DNA of 64,000 nucleotides from Pollenia angustigena. Taxonomy: Eukaryota; Arthropoda; Insecta; Diptera; Polleniidae. The notes beneath the pieces are model-generated. The model made no database searches. It saw nothing but the letters and a program-made list of their open reading frames with translations, and was not told the DNA's origin. A program made the translations under genes and the position numbers. Below are positions 34,601 to 45,753 of this stretch, in pieces. The stretch covers positions 27,800,945 through 27,864,944 of the forward strand of contig OV884059.1 of assembly GCA_930367215.1 (NCBI GenBank), given 5' to 3'. The number at the start of each line of letters is the position of its first letter. Positions within the stretch are counted from its first letter, which is position 1.

Positions 34601-37600
34601 CATTTCTAATAGCACTTTACTTTGGAAATTGCTCATATTTAAAAATAAAAAAAATTCTCATCGTCACTTATCAAAAGAAGATAGTCCTTTTATGGACATC
34701 ATTAATAAAAAATGCACATGCTTTATTTTGGAATTATTTAACAAATACTTCAAAGGTTTATTTAAAAGAATTCATTAATTTCAAAGAAAATCATACGAAT
34801 TAATTAATTTATCAAACTGGAAAGCTAAACAATTCCGTTTCTTCTGTTTATATGCTGGATCATTTGCTTGTATTGGTTGCTGAAATGTAAAAACATTTTT
34901 CATTTTTATTTACTGCTAGTCGTATTTTGTCGTCAACTAAGTTAGCCATATTACAATCAAAATACGTTTAAAGATTTGTTAATATCTTTGCCTTGACATT
35001 ATGCTCCTAATTCGCAAACTATAAATATACAAAATCTAATCCCTATACCAAATGATGTAGTTAACTTAAGAGCTTCTTTATCATCACAATTTTCAGCTTT
35101 TGACTTTAAAAATAATTTGGGGTATTTAAAATTTTTTTAATACATACTACAAATATTACAAATATTTTAAATATTATTAATAGCTGCTTTACTCTATCAC
35201 ACAAGTCTTACGTATTTTGGAAAAATTCAACCCTGTTATGATAAGTTGTAATTGTTTTTTGAAAATGTTCAAACAATTATTAGATCACAGAAGCATTTTA
35301 GTCAAAACACGTAAGACTTGTGTGATAGTTTAAAACGGTCTTAAATATAAATAAGTAAGGCGATTATTACCCATAGGCTTTGTTACTGAAATTTAATAAA
35401 AATAAATAAAATCTACTGCAAATCCAACAGCACAAATTCAAAAAAGTTAGTAATTTTCTATACTAACAGTTTCTAAAATAATATTCCATAAGTAAATCCT
35501 CTTGTGGATCCAATGGACTGTTTGAGGGGTGGGCAGTATTTACGGATGGGTCCAAGATGGAAACCGGCACTGGTGCCGGTGTATATATCGCGGACACCGA
35601 GGTGAAAAGGTCATTCAGACTCCCCGATGAGTGCAGTGTCTTCCAGGCTGAGATCCTAGCGATCTGGAGGGCGGCAGAGGTGATACTGGAACACATCGTG
35701 GGTGGATCTGTGGTGACAATTTACGTCGATAGTCAGGCAGCACTTAGGGCATTGACAAATTATACGGTGCGATCGTGCCTGGTCGCTCGGTATAGGAATG
35801 CTCTTTGTGAACTCATGGAGGCATTCAACTCGTGAACTCGCGAGAGGGGGTTCGAATCTGGACTTAGCGTTAAGGGACAGGGGGGTTAAGCCCCCCCTAT
35901 GTTACTACTATGGGGTGATATGGGAGAAATTCCGTGATGACGTTAACTGATCCTGGAGGGACAGAACGGATTGGAGGGTATTCAGGACACTATGGCCCAG
36001 ATTGGACGCGGGGGCAACAAGGGTTCTATTGGGATTGGATAGGGGAAGTCTTGGAACACTTATAGGGTTCTTGACGGGTCATTGTCCTATTAGGGCTTTT
36101 GCGGGCAGATGGGACAACGCCATACCGGACTTCTGCAGATTATGCGATGATTCAGAGGAGCTGGAGACGATCGAGCATGTACTGTGCCATTGTCCCAGGA
36201 TGCAGGGTCTCAGGCAGAAGTGGCTAGGAGATAGGTTTCACGATGAACTGGGGTGCATCGCTGGATGTAGTCCGGCTGATCTACTGGGGTTTGTCAGGGA
36301 AATGGTGCGGCTGTTTCTGTTTCGGGGACTGTAGAGAGGGCAATAGTTCTACGCGAAATCTACTAACTTTCTATCTTTCTTGTTTCTATCCATCTCATAC
36401 TTCTTTTCTTTACTGTCTGTTCTAATTTTTTTTCTTTTAATTGAAGGTATTCACAATGGACCGTATTGGTCTCCGAGTGGAAGTGTGCCCTTGGGCGCAT
36501 AACCCTTCTTAACCTAACCTAACCTAAATCCTCTTGTTAAAAATAAAAATCCTGGTAATATATGTTTTTATTAAGAAACAGAAATAGGTCATATAAAAAA
36601 TTTTTTAGTAGCAAACTTTCTATATACAAAGTGATAATAAGGGTATTCACGTCACAAGTTGCACCCTTGCAAAACAGCAAAAGTGCAAAAATAAAACAAC
36701 AACCACACAGACAATTAGTTGTGCGTAAATAATTGTCTTTGTGGTTGTTGTTATATTTTTGCACTTTTCCTTTTTTGCAAGGGTGCAACTTGTGACGTGA
36801 ATACCCCCAATATTTACTTTGGTTATTTTAATTTTTTTTTATTTTTTAAGAAATGAACGGGGTTTTGAATTGTATTTTAAGAAAAATTTGTACGCAAATT
36901 TTGCCTTAAAACACATTTCAAACTTACTTATTTTTTATTATATTATATTTATGTTCAGTGCATTCTAACACAATGTCACAAAACGATGCAGTGTTTAAAA
37001 TTCATTAAAACATTCACACTATAAGTTAAGCTTATCTTCATCAGAAGTACTCCTTAAATCAGGTAAAACTATGCCTATTTAAAAAAAAATTAACCTAAAA
37101 ATCAGAATTTCAATTTCTAGAACACGGCTGATATACTTATGATCATTTATGTATATTTAAATATTAAAAAATAAAAAGGAAAACAAATAAAAAATTGTAA
37201 AGTCATCGTCCAGACTTGCAATTTTTGTTGTTGCAACTTTTTAAAATTATGCTTTGAATTGTACAAGTGTGCAGACTATGAAATTCTAGGGCTGCAATTT
37301 TTGTATTTTTATCTTGCCCTTTTTATATTTTATATATAAATACTAATACACCTACAGGCAACTTCAAGTTGAAAAGTGTGAGAATTACAAAACAAAACAG
37401 AATTGCAGAGTACGTGAAACTGAGTACCCCTTTCCAATTTTCTCACCCCTCTCATCTACAAACTCAATAATTGCTGCAACAAAACTTACAAGTCTGGACG
37501 ATGACAAACGGCAGTCTTGACAACCGTGCTTTCCCATTGCTTCAATTTTTGTACGGTTGACAATATCTGCCTGGGTACCTATACAATTTTAAATAATTCA

Positions 37601-39662
37601 AATTTTTTAATAAGAAGTGGAAAAAATCGAAGGAATTTTGAATGGAAAAAACCAATAATTTTTTTACACGAAATTAAAAAAAGAATCTGAGAAATATGTC
37701 TTTTTATAAGTTACATCGTTTTTCAATAAATTTTTTACTCTATAATCCGGATTGATTGCAACTGTATAATCCGGATTGTATACAAACTGTTGTGTAGTGT
37801 TAATCTCTATTAATTGTTACTCCAACAACATTGTTTTTCTCTTTTTTGATGCAAAAACAAACTATTTTGCCAGGCAATTTCATGTTTTTTTCTAAAACAC
37901 AGAGAAGTATTTATGTGCAAAAACTTTTTTTTTTTTTGTTCTTCTTAAATGTAATTACATATTTAAATTTAAATATTTAAATGATTCATATAATCATTCG
38001 ATATGTGTTTTATTCGGTAATCCAGATTATCAAATTATACGGATTAGGGTCTGCAATCAATTATCCGTAGTTTACTGTAGTTATATTCATTCAATATTTC
38101 ACATACTCTTTGCCTAAGCCATTCTTTGGTCAACATTGAAGCTAGAGATAACTATGAAGAACATATATTTATTTAGGCATGATTATATACACTACCCGAA
38201 AATCTTGTATAGAATAATTCCATAATATACATATGTACACATCTATAGCTTTTATGTTAACCAAAGGTTGGCATAAGCAAAAAAAGTGAAATATTGAAGG
38301 AATAGAACTATTACAAAAAAGCTTTATAAAATTAAAATTTACCTCATAGGATTCATTCGAAATATAAAAACTTTTAATTGTTTTTCTTTTTTCAGTATCT
38401 CTTCTAAGTCGCTTACTTATTATATTCCTTATTTACAAGGAAGTCATGTTCTATAATGATGCCAATTTGATATATAATTTTATACCGGATATAGACACTG
38501 AAAAAGTGCAAATGCATGTTGACATCACTGTAGCCATGCCCTGTAGTTCTTTATCGGGTGTTGATTTATTGGACGAAACAAAACAAGATGTTTTTGCCTA
38601 TGGCACCCTACAAAGACAGGGAGTATGGTGGCAGTTGACGCCCGATAAACTTGTCGCATTTAAACGTCAACAATATATGAATCATTATCTTCGAGAAGAA
38701 TATCATTCTATAGCTGATATACTTTTCAAAGATATGATTAAGAGTAATGAAGTTTATGAACAACCTTTGGGAGATAATGGCAAACCGGTACCAGAAGACC
38801 AATATGACGCTTGTCGTTTGCATGGTACTTTGGGCATTAACAAAGTCTCTGGAGTTTTACACTTAGTGGGTGGAGCCATGCCAGTGGTTGATCTATTTGG
38901 TGATCATTTAATGATTGGTTTTCGAAGATTGCCAGCAAATTTTACTCATCGTATTAACCGTTTAAGTTTTGGACAATATTCCAAACATTTAGTCCAGCCC
39001 TTGGAAGGAGATGAGGTTTTCATAACAGAAGAAGAGACCACAATACAATATTTTTTGAATATTGTTCCCACCGAAATACACAATACATTTTCCACCATTA
39101 AAGCTTATCAATATTCGGTGACTGAGAATAAAAGAGTTTTAGGTAAGTTTTATTTTTATTAACAATTTAAGTAGTTTGTTGTTTAAATCAATATTACATT
39201 TAGATCCTGAACAAAATTCTTATGGTAGTCCCGGTATTTACTTTAAATATGATTGGTCGGCCTTGAAAATCATAGTACATTCTAGCCGTGATAATTTAGT
39301 ACAATTTATAATAAGATTATGTTCTATAATATCGGGCATTATAGTTATATCAGGTATATGTTTTTTTTAAACTCAAAAGTTTTCTAACTATATCTTTAAA
39401 ATCTGTAGGTATCTTGAATTATATATTGGTGTCTTCACAAAAGTTTCTATTGCAAACTTTTGCTCCACAAATTCTACACAAACGTCTTAAGGAAACTCCC
39501 GAGCATGCACCACTGGAACCAACTCTACACGGCATAGCTAGTAAAGTACCACCTGTGGTAGTCGCCAATGATTTAATAAACAATGCAAACAAGATGTCTG
39601 CCCAAGTAACCGCTATATTGCCTGCCACCTCCACTGACCCTAAGGAAAAGTTAGAATTGTAA
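31650..39662 (+). CDS. ERGIC2: ERGIC2 (Erv41-type ER-Golgi cargo receptor)
   Basis: Integral membrane protein cycling between ER and Golgi with ERGIC3/Erv46. Four exons with consistent phases (1,1,1): 31650-31770, 38396-39142, 39204-39353 and 39409-39662, encoding 423 aa (human 377). Residues 1-40 are the cytosolic N-terminus (LRYRGDKNN, LDAFKKVPEKYTETT.IGGT, matching the family opening). The next exon begins with a membrane segment (LLSRLLIIFLIY). The long lumenal part shows VQMHVDITVAMPC, ACRLHGTLGINKVSG, NFTHRINRLSFG and IQYFLNIVPTEIH. A second membrane segment spans the exon 3/4 junction (IIRLCSIISGIIVISG then ILNYILV). The C-terminal tail is about 70 residues and longer than in human. 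Intron 1 is 6.6 kb and filled with mobile DNA: a piggyBac-type element, an I-clade LINE and several MITEs. The gene converges on arginase with 228 bp between stops. Confidence 0.93.
31859..33176 (+). mobile_element. piggyBac-type transposon insertion, internally deleted
   Basis: Ends ccctagaatggtaaac and gtttaccattctaggg are perfect inverted repeats, flanked on both sides by TTAA (31855-31858 and 33177-33180). These are the hallmark ends and target site of piggyBac. Subterminal 'cgcctgtgaggcgaagttta' matches the smaller element at 24047-24971. At 1318 bp it is about half a normal element. It lies in ERGIC2 intron 1, in the same orientation as the gene. Confidence 0.9.
32185..32832 (+). pseudogene. 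piggyBac transposase N-terminal fragment
   Basis: The frame opens with an acidic stretch (GGDESEHDDDLEVDFDSDD) typical of piggyBac transposase N-termini. It continues through NCFELFFTSELMDEVLLRTN and IEELRALLGIFILC, which match the start of the DDE_Tnp_1_7 region. Just after CWQCDKKN (about 32780) the similarity stops and AT-rich sequence follows, so the catalytic Asp residues and the C-terminal cysteine-rich domain are gone. The product, if made, would be a truncated protein that might still bind partners but not transpose. Confidence 0.8.
33181..33714. other. ERGIC2 intron 1 sequence, no feature recognised
   Basis: AT-rich. The overlapping frames 33357-33713 (+) and 33422-33637 (-) have no recognisable motif or conserved composition. 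Confidence 0.4.
33715..34215. repeat. Dispersed repeat, copy 2
   Basis: Related to 8115-8345 ('ttgagaaatgcatttatttt', 'aaatgtttttcaaatgtgga', 'catatcaaaggtttgacttc'). About 280 bp of extra sequence separates the two matching parts. Confidence 0.45.
34330..34590. repeat. Degenerate tandem repeat with ACCCCA phrases
   Basis: Irregular ~30-bp units built on 'aaattttgaccccaaa' and 'tatgaccccattttt'. A similar array is at 49500-49765. The 121-codon minus frame across it is a by-product. Confidence 0.5.
35194..35328. mobile_element. MITE with CTATCACACAAGTCTTACGT ends
   Basis: Left end ctatcacacaagtcttacgt and right end acgtaagacttgtgtgatag are perfect inverted copies 135 bp apart. The middle carries 'gaaaatgttcaaacaat', also present in the relative at 40852-40997. 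Both are followed by 'aacggtctta'. Confidence 0.8.
35506..36524 (+). mobile_element. 5'-truncated I-clade LINE, copy B
   Basis: Nearly identical to copy A (26829-28240). It begins just before the RNase H domain (TDGSKMETGTGAGVYI...) and includes the C-terminal motif CRLCDDSEELETIEHVLCHC. About 80 bp of the RNase H end are missing near 35,830, where 'ttcaactcgtgaactcgcga' joins the two parts. It ends ttaacctaacctaacc and is flanked by the 13-bp direct repeat taaatcctcttgt (35493-35505 and 36525-36537). It is inserted in ERGIC2 intron 1. Confidence 0.88.
36641..36806. repeat. 166-bp palindromic MITE (GGGTATTCACGTCACAAGTT)
   Basis: Left gggtattcacgtcacaagtt, right aacttgtgacgtgaataccc, and the arms continue with gcacccttgcaaaa on both sides and a short loop containing 'gtggttgttgtt'. 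It is nearly perfect over about 80 bp per arm. Confidence 0.85.
37203..37504. repeat. Foldback with TCATCGTCCAGACTTG ends
   Basis: Left tcatcgtccagacttgcaat and right caagtctggacgatga are inverted copies, with gttgcaac/gttgcagc next to them. The right half carries the pyrimidine-rich core ttttctcacccctctc shared with other foldbacks here. Confidence 0.75.
37735..38085. repeat. Possible pogo/Tigger-like MITE (ATAATCCGGATT phrases)
   Basis: 'tataatccggattgattgca' at the left and, inverted at the right, 'tacagtaaactacggataat' with 'tgattgcag' suggest a Tigger-type element with diverged ends. The left terminus is not clear. Confidence 0.35.
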
Positions 39663-39723
39663 AATCTTTCTCCAAATTTCAAAGAATCTCCATGTTTACT
39701 AGTTCTTTTTTTTTTTTTGTTTG

Positions 39724-39800
39724 TTTATTTTTTTTATAAATTTTCTTATTATTAACCACAAGACTTAACAAAAATAAAATGAATAAGTTATTCAAATAAA
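39724..39800. terminator. Overlapping poly(A) signals of convergent ERGIC2 and arginase
   Basis: AATAAA at 39773-39778 and 39795-39800 on the plus strand follow the ERGIC2 stop by 110-140 bp. TTTATT at 39724-39729 is an AATAAA on the minus strand downstream of the arginase stop. If these are used, the two 3' UTRs overlap by roughly 50-70 bp. Confidence 0.45.
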
Positions 39801-39890
39801 AATATGGCAGTTTTAACTTAATAAAAATTAAATTGTGTTTGGAAGATTTCTTTTTTTTTTTACAACACTTTGAATTTTTTACGTGTAGCT

Positions 39891-42817
39891 CTATTCTCTT
39901 TTAATATTAACTAGAGTTTCATCAATATTTGTAAATGTTCCCTTTCGCCTATAACCACCACATACAGTTTTTAATATTTCCATTGTCGCTGATACTGATG
40001 TCTGCACATCTTGTGCAGAACCCAAACTGGGATTAAGTTCCACCAAGTCTATACCTTGTATACGTTTTGTTTCACTTAAGGTCTCCACAATAAATATGCC
40101 TTCACGCAAGGACAAACCGCCAAATACAGCTGTACCGGTGCTAGGTGCCACTTTACTGTCCAAGGCATCGACATCAAAACTAACATGGATTTTATTTTTA
40201 ACATCCAAAGCATCCAGGGCCATTTCCATAATTTTTGCAATGCCATATTTATCAACGGACTGAAAAGGTAAGAAATGTAACTTTTATTTAAAAAATGTCC
40301 TTATATTTTCTTTGAAGCATAACATAATGAGTATGACTTCTAGCCCTATAGAACGAATTGGTCCAAAGTTCTATGAAAAGCAGTGATTTCAGTCACCAAT
40401 TTCTGTCAGTTTTTGTACCAAAAATGTCAAATTTTAAGGGAACAAATGTGAAACAAGTCTTCATATCTATTATCCTACTGTGCTGGATTTCAATCGCTAA
40501 CTCCTTAGGAGAACTGGAAACAATTTGATACCAATATCGTTCTTTTTTTTTTAAGTCGTTCGAAAGTGAGCGTAGTTTTAAATAGGAGGACATGGTTAAA
40601 TTACTCAAGGACCCAGAATATGCATATACATACGAGGGCAGATCAATAACTCCGTGAATTTTCGAAGTTCCCTCGTAGTTTTATGAAATGCAACACTCCT
40701 CCCATCAATTATCACCTGTAAATAGTCTACTGTCAAATTTAGGGCAAGTTCCGTCATTTACTTTGCGTTCAACAGCTGTTCAAAACATCAACCTCGTTGA
40801 TTTTGTTAAAAATGGGAAAAAATTAATTTCGAGTGCTCATTAAACGTCTTTATACACTATCCCACAAAGTTTTAAGTATTTAACTAAAATTCTTTCCTGA
40901 TCTAATATTGTTTGAACATTTTCAAAAAACAAAAACAACTTATCATGACAGGGTTGCATTTTCGTAAAATACTTAAGACGTTGTGGGATAGTGTATAACG
41001 GTCTTAAACAATATATTTTGCCACAAGAAATTACCGTCAACCAAACCAAGACAAAGCTTGATAAATACTATGGGGACTGTGCTCTATCGATTTCAATGGT
41101 AAAAAAAGTGGTTTACCGAATTTCGTTGTGGTCGCACAAGTACAAATGGCGAACGTTCTGGACGGTCAATTGGGGCTAATACTCACGCAAATGTCGAAAA
41201 ATCCACGATATTGTGTTGGCCGATCGAAGAAAAATACCAAGTTAGGTTTGTCGGCCAATAAGGTGATGGCAACAGTTTTTTGGAATGCACGCGGTATAAT
41301 CCACATCGATTACCTTCAAAAGGGAAAAAACAATAAACGGAAAATATTATGCTAACTTATTGGACCGATTTAACGAGGTTTTTAAAAAAAGAACGACCCA
41401 ATATGGCCAAGAAAAAAGTTATTTTTCATCAAGATAATGCACAGGTGAACAAGTCTGCAGTCTCAATGGCAAAATTCCATAAATTGGTGCTACGAATTGC
41501 TAACTCATCCGCAATATTCTTCGGATTAAGCTCCCAGTGACTATTTCCTATTCCCAAACCTAAAGTAATGGCTCGGTGGGAAGAGATTTAGCTACAACGA
41601 TGAAATTATTGATCAAACAAATGCCTATTTTATGGACATCGCAAAATCTTATTTTTGGATGGAATACAAAAATTGGAGTAACGTTGGACTAGTGTATTGA
41701 GCTAAAAGGAGATTATGTTAAAATATAATAATTTTTTGCAAAAAAAAAAACCGTTTCATTCAAAAAGTCACGGAGTTTTTGATCCGCCCTCTTACTTTAT
41801 GAGGTCTTAGATAAATAATTAAAAAAGTTTCCCACGGATTGACATACTTATACCCTCATTTACCACTTTTGAGGAAGGACTTAAAAATATTTCTTTACTT
41901 CTTTTTCTCAAAAGACCCAAAGTTATTGAGATATTTTTTCAATAAAGTTAAAGTTATTAGTAAATTTATATACATATGTACATATGTAATGCATATAATA
42001 CTTTTGAGGAATCCTTTTTTCCCCTTTATACCCTTATTTACTTTGCATTTGCCTGAAAGAAAAATTTAAATTTTTGAAATTACATATTTACATTAACGAG
42101 TTTTACGGTAGACAACAACATAAATCCTACTTTTACAAATTTTTCAACAATGTATTTAAAAGTGACAGCTATACAACGTTAAAAGGAAAAAAAATTAAAC
42201 ATAAATTATGCGGAAAAAACAAAAACAATAATGAACCATTCCCTACCTTAACTAATGCTAAAGTAAGCAATAGTCTTAAGGAACTTTTTGGTGGTACGAA
42301 TGGAATAAAAATGAACCTAATTTATACACATAGTACTATTGGCAAAGTCAAAAAAGAACAACCCCTAAAAATCTCCCCCTCGAATATTATTAATTTAGAA
42401 TTTTTGTTGATGTTGTTGTAAATGTGACAAAGGACATATGGATATTTGAGTTTTATTGAAAACGTTACAGATGTTGTAAAAACGTAACTAGCGATCGTCA
42501 AAAAGGGTGGTTTGGTTGGCTTCTACAACTACTATTATTCTACTGTTTAGTCGTGTATGTCCTGATGATCGTAAAACTCGTGTGATTATATCCTTAACCA
42601 AAATAAAAAGTAAATTTGATCCTTGTCGTTAACCCAAACACGCATACTCTTTAAAATGTGTATGTGTAAATGTTTTTGTGATATTATTCATTTAAATTTA
42701 GGGTGTGTGTTACTTACATCCATAGCATATGCTCGTATACCCAGCTTATTCAGTATGTAGGCTTCATAAGGGTCAATGTCCCTTAGACCAATGTAAACCA
42801 ATTGATCGGCACGTAAG
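39891..42817 (-). CDS. arg: Arginase, last two coding exons (5' part not in window)
   Basis: Arginase hydrolyses arginine to ornithine and urea with a binuclear manganese centre. The visible exons are 42817-42718 (LRADQLVYIGLRDIDPYEAYILNKLGIRAYAMD, entered after two bases of a split codon) and 40259-39891 (SVDKYGIAKIMEM... to the stop), together 155 aa of an expected ~340-350. The second carries the C-terminal signature SFDVDALDSKVAPSTGT.V.GGL..REG, with the two metal-binding Asp residues of DVDALD and the substrate-pocket Glu in VELNP. The donor (gtaagt) and acceptors (cag) are canonical. The 2.46-kb intron between them contains a dead mariner. The earlier metal-binding motifs (GGDH and DAHAD) were searched for on the minus strand up to 64 kb and not seen. 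So the upstream exons lie beyond elav, are lost, or were missed. Confidence 0.9.
40634..41791 (+). pseudogene. Decayed mariner element in arginase intron
   Basis: Ends gagggcagatcaataactcc and (inverted) gagggcggatcaaaaactcc are mariner-like TIRs. Translated fragments in shifting frames show the transposase N-terminus (VYRISL-WSHKYKW in place of the WF.EF..GR motif), MATVFWNARGIIHIDYLQKG and FHQDNAQ with the second catalytic Asp. Stops and frameshifts are many, a central part is deleted, and a separate MITE interrupts it at 40852-40997. It is not functional. Confidence 0.8.
40852..40997. mobile_element. MITE inserted in the mariner relic
   Basis: Left end tacactatcccacaaagtttt and right end acgttgtgggatagtgta are inverted copies. 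The interior shares 'tgaacattttcaaaaaac' (inverted 'gaaaatgttca') with 35194-35328. Mariner-type coding sequence reads on either side of it, so the MITE is the later insertion. Confidence 0.75.
41800..42715. other. Remainder of the arginase intron
   Basis: No element boundary recognised. The 115-codon plus frame at 42074-42421 is Lys/Asn-rich, follows base composition and has no motif. Confidence 0.4.
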
Positions 42818-43680
42818 CTGAAAAAAGTAACGAAAGAAAATACAAAAATTAAAACGATACAAAAAAAATTTTTTAAGCAGGATATTTAAAATTATACAAA
42901 ACTAAATTAAAGGTTAGAATTTTTATGCCAATTTTTAATTCTTGGTTTTAAAAAAAGGAAAGTTCAAAAATCGCTCGAACCATAAAATAAAACTCATACA
43001 GAAGTCGAACTAATAATGATCGTAAAAATATTTGTTACAGTTTTTTTTTCAAACATTAAGCACGCATGACATTTTTGACCAGGAGCTACAGTTTTGTACT
43101 TTTTTCTTCTAAATGTTAAACGAGTTCCAATCCTGTTTTTTGATTCTAATCACGTTCATTTCATAAGAATTATTAAGAGGGTTGATTTTATACAAATGTA
43201 TGCATGTGTAAATGTTTTTAATAATTTACAAAACATGTAAATTAAAATCCTATTTTTTAGAATTCAAAAAAGTACACAACACACATGTGCCAGCCTGACT
43301 TGTTTTCTCATTGTTTTCAAATCCATTCAAAATGTCTGGCAAAGGACGACCGACATAATCAATCAGTTCAATTCTTGGTTATCGTTTTATATGTACAGGG
43401 TTGGTTTAGCAAAAACAAAAGGGTTGGTTTAGTTTGAAAAAGCCTTTCAAGTGCTAAATTGTATAACATTCTAGTTTTAAAAAAATTTTAAAATACATTT
43501 ATGTAACTGCAAGTGCCTTTAATTATAATTATAGTTCTTTTGTTTCAAAAGCAGATTCAAAATCTTTTAAGTTTAAAAGAACTGCTTAAGTTTTGAATTT
43601 GTATTTCAAAAACTTTTTTTTTAATGTTTTCTATCGAAAATCATAAATATCGATAACCTATTATAGAAATTAAAATAACA
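42818..43680. other. Upstream arginase intron sequence, nothing recognised
   Basis: AT-rich DNA with no exon-like minus-strand segment bounded by ct/ac splice signals. Confidence 0.4.
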
Positions 43681-43913
43681 GGGGTCTAATCACCGCATTC
43701 GATACTATCGTATCGAATAAACTATCGAATATTTTTCCATACGATAGATACTGACGTATCGAATGAAAACTCGATAAATGTAATGTCGAGTTACTCGATA
43801 TCGAGTGCTATTATTTCAAATTCAATACATTTCATTCGATATCGAGTTTCATAATACCAAAATAAATAATTTCGATCAATTTTGCTCGATATCGTATGCG
43901 GTGATTAGACCCC
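43681..43913. mobile_element. 233-bp foldback, GGGGTCTAATCACCGCAT ends
   Basis: Left ggggtctaatcaccgcattc and right gcggtgattagacccc are inverted copies. The arms are rich in cgata/tatcg phrases (cgatatcgag). It has exactly the length of the element at 51170-51402, whose ends follow the same plan. Confidence 0.8.
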
Positions 43914-44575
43914 AGTTTTATTTGTATAATATTTTTATTTTTTCTAAAATCTTTGGATGAAGTTTTCTGACGATCTGGCCTAAGCAACCAGTGAAATGCG
44001 CATAGGAATCGCTTATCCCATCAACAATAAATTTCAGTTTATCAATAGTTTGAAATGGGATTTAGCACATTTAAACGAAACCTTGCTAATTATTTTTTTG
44101 AATCCCAAGAAAAACTTTGACAAAATCAAAATATTTTTTTAGAAATTTTTAGATTGAAGTTTTAAAAATCGATAAATTTCCTTAAAAAAATCGATCAATT
44201 GTAAATATTTTGATGAATTGTTTTAATAAATCGATAAAAACTAAAAACATCGTATAATTTTTTTAAAATATTGAAAATATCTTACAATTTCCTTGGGGAA
44301 AATTAAAAACAAGAATATTTTCTATAGCAAATAAAAAAAAATTTTGTAAAATTTTCTGTAAGAAATTAAAGATATCGTAAAAATTAATAAGATTTTGTTT
44401 GTCGTGCTTAAATCCCAATTTTTGTTCTTGATAAAAACACTGAAATTTATTGTTGGGGGATAAGCTAGTTTCTTTGCGCATTTCATTGGTTGCTTAGGTC
44501 AGATTATCAAAGATATAAGCAAATAAAACTGCAGAGTGAATCGTACAAATTTTTCAATATTGTTGTTTCAAAAGT
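43914..44575. other. AT-rich DNA with repeated ATCGATAAA phrases
   Basis: Irregular 'aatcgataaa' and 'cgatcaatt' phrases. No gene or element end. Confidence 0.35.
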
Positions 44576-44589
44576 TTCTTTGAAAATAA

Positions 44590-45525
44590 CACGGTTCATC
44601 ATGGTAATTATGATGAGCTGCTCGATAATACGCGATCTCTGGAAACGACCCTACGGGTCTACACCGATGGTTCCAGGATGGGCAATAGAGTGGGTGGAGG
44701 TTTCTTCTTCGAGGAATTGGACATCAGGGTCTCTTTTAGGCTGCCAGATGGCAGTAGTGTGCTGCAGGCGGAAATCTCTGCCATAAAGCGGGCGGCAAAC
44801 TGGCTGAAGTACTATCGTATATCGAGGGATATATGTATATTTACGGACCATTGCAGCTCTGTTAACAGTGGAATGCCGGATGTCTCTAAATGAGATCGCG
44901 AAACATTCCAGTGTAACGCTGACATGGGTACCTGGGCACATGTTCGTCGACGGCCTGATTGGCACTTCAATGGCCCGCTGCAAGACACTCATCAGACGGG
45001 AGTCCTACAAAAGCGCTCAGGGCAGATGGCAGGGGGAGCATACCTGCTTGATGGCCAGGACTCAATGGCCTGGCTATGACGCGGCGAGAACGCGCGTACT
45101 ACTCGGTCTCGGCAGGGACCGAATAAGGACAGTGATATCGGTCGTCACGGGTCACTGAGTGATAGGGACTCATGCTAGGAGGATGGGTCTTGCGTATAAT
45201 GACTACTGTAGGAGTTGTCATGATGAGGAGGAGGAGGAGACGGTGTTTATCTTTCTCTGCCAATGCCCCGGTCTGGGGGCATAAGCTTTAGGCATTTTGG
45301 GAGACCGGAATTGCCATGTCTGGACGATTTGTCCAATGCGGGACTAAAATCGATCTCCTTGTTCTGCAGGGAATCGGGGTGGTTCGAGACTGCAGTGACC
45401 TCTGGGGAATAGTCTGGTGGATACTTGCTGACTCTTGTCACTGGCTAGGGGTATCATAAAGGGACCGCTATAAGGACCCAAGTGAGTCGTCGTCGTGACG
45501 GCTACCCATTTAACCTAACCTAATC
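44590..45525 (+). mobile_element. 5'-truncated I-clade LINE, copy C (different family)
   Basis: Fragments of RNase H (VYTDGSRMGNRVGGGFFF, VLQAEISAIKRAA, then LTWVPGHMFVDG) and of the C-terminal zinc region (CRSCHDEEEEETVFIFLCQC) in shifted frames. It differs clearly from copies A and B. It ends ttaacctaacctaa. The 14-bp flanks ttctttgaaaataa (44576-44589 and 45526-45539) are the target duplication. Many stops; inactive. Confidence 0.85.
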
Positions 45526-45753
45526 TTCTTTGAAAATAAACAAATCGGATCTCAATAGGCGTGTGAAATAAAATTTAACCACTAAAACTAAAAAAACTAA
45601 AACAAAAAAACAAAATTCTTTCGTGTCTAAGTGCTGTTTGTCTAGAATAACTATATGAATGAAATGAATTTGAACTCTTTTGTTTGTTCTCTTCGTATTC
45701 ACTGTAATTTTACATATGTGTATGTAAACTACAAAGATTTATTTATATAAAAA

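Noticed and set aside
42074..42421. 115-codon plus frame as a possible gene
   Set aside because: Lys/Asn-rich by base composition, no domain, inside the arginase intron on the opposite strand.
44678..45158. Plus frames as a protein-coding gene
   Set aside because: They are shifted pieces of a LINE RNase H and C-terminal domain bounded by a 14-bp target duplication.
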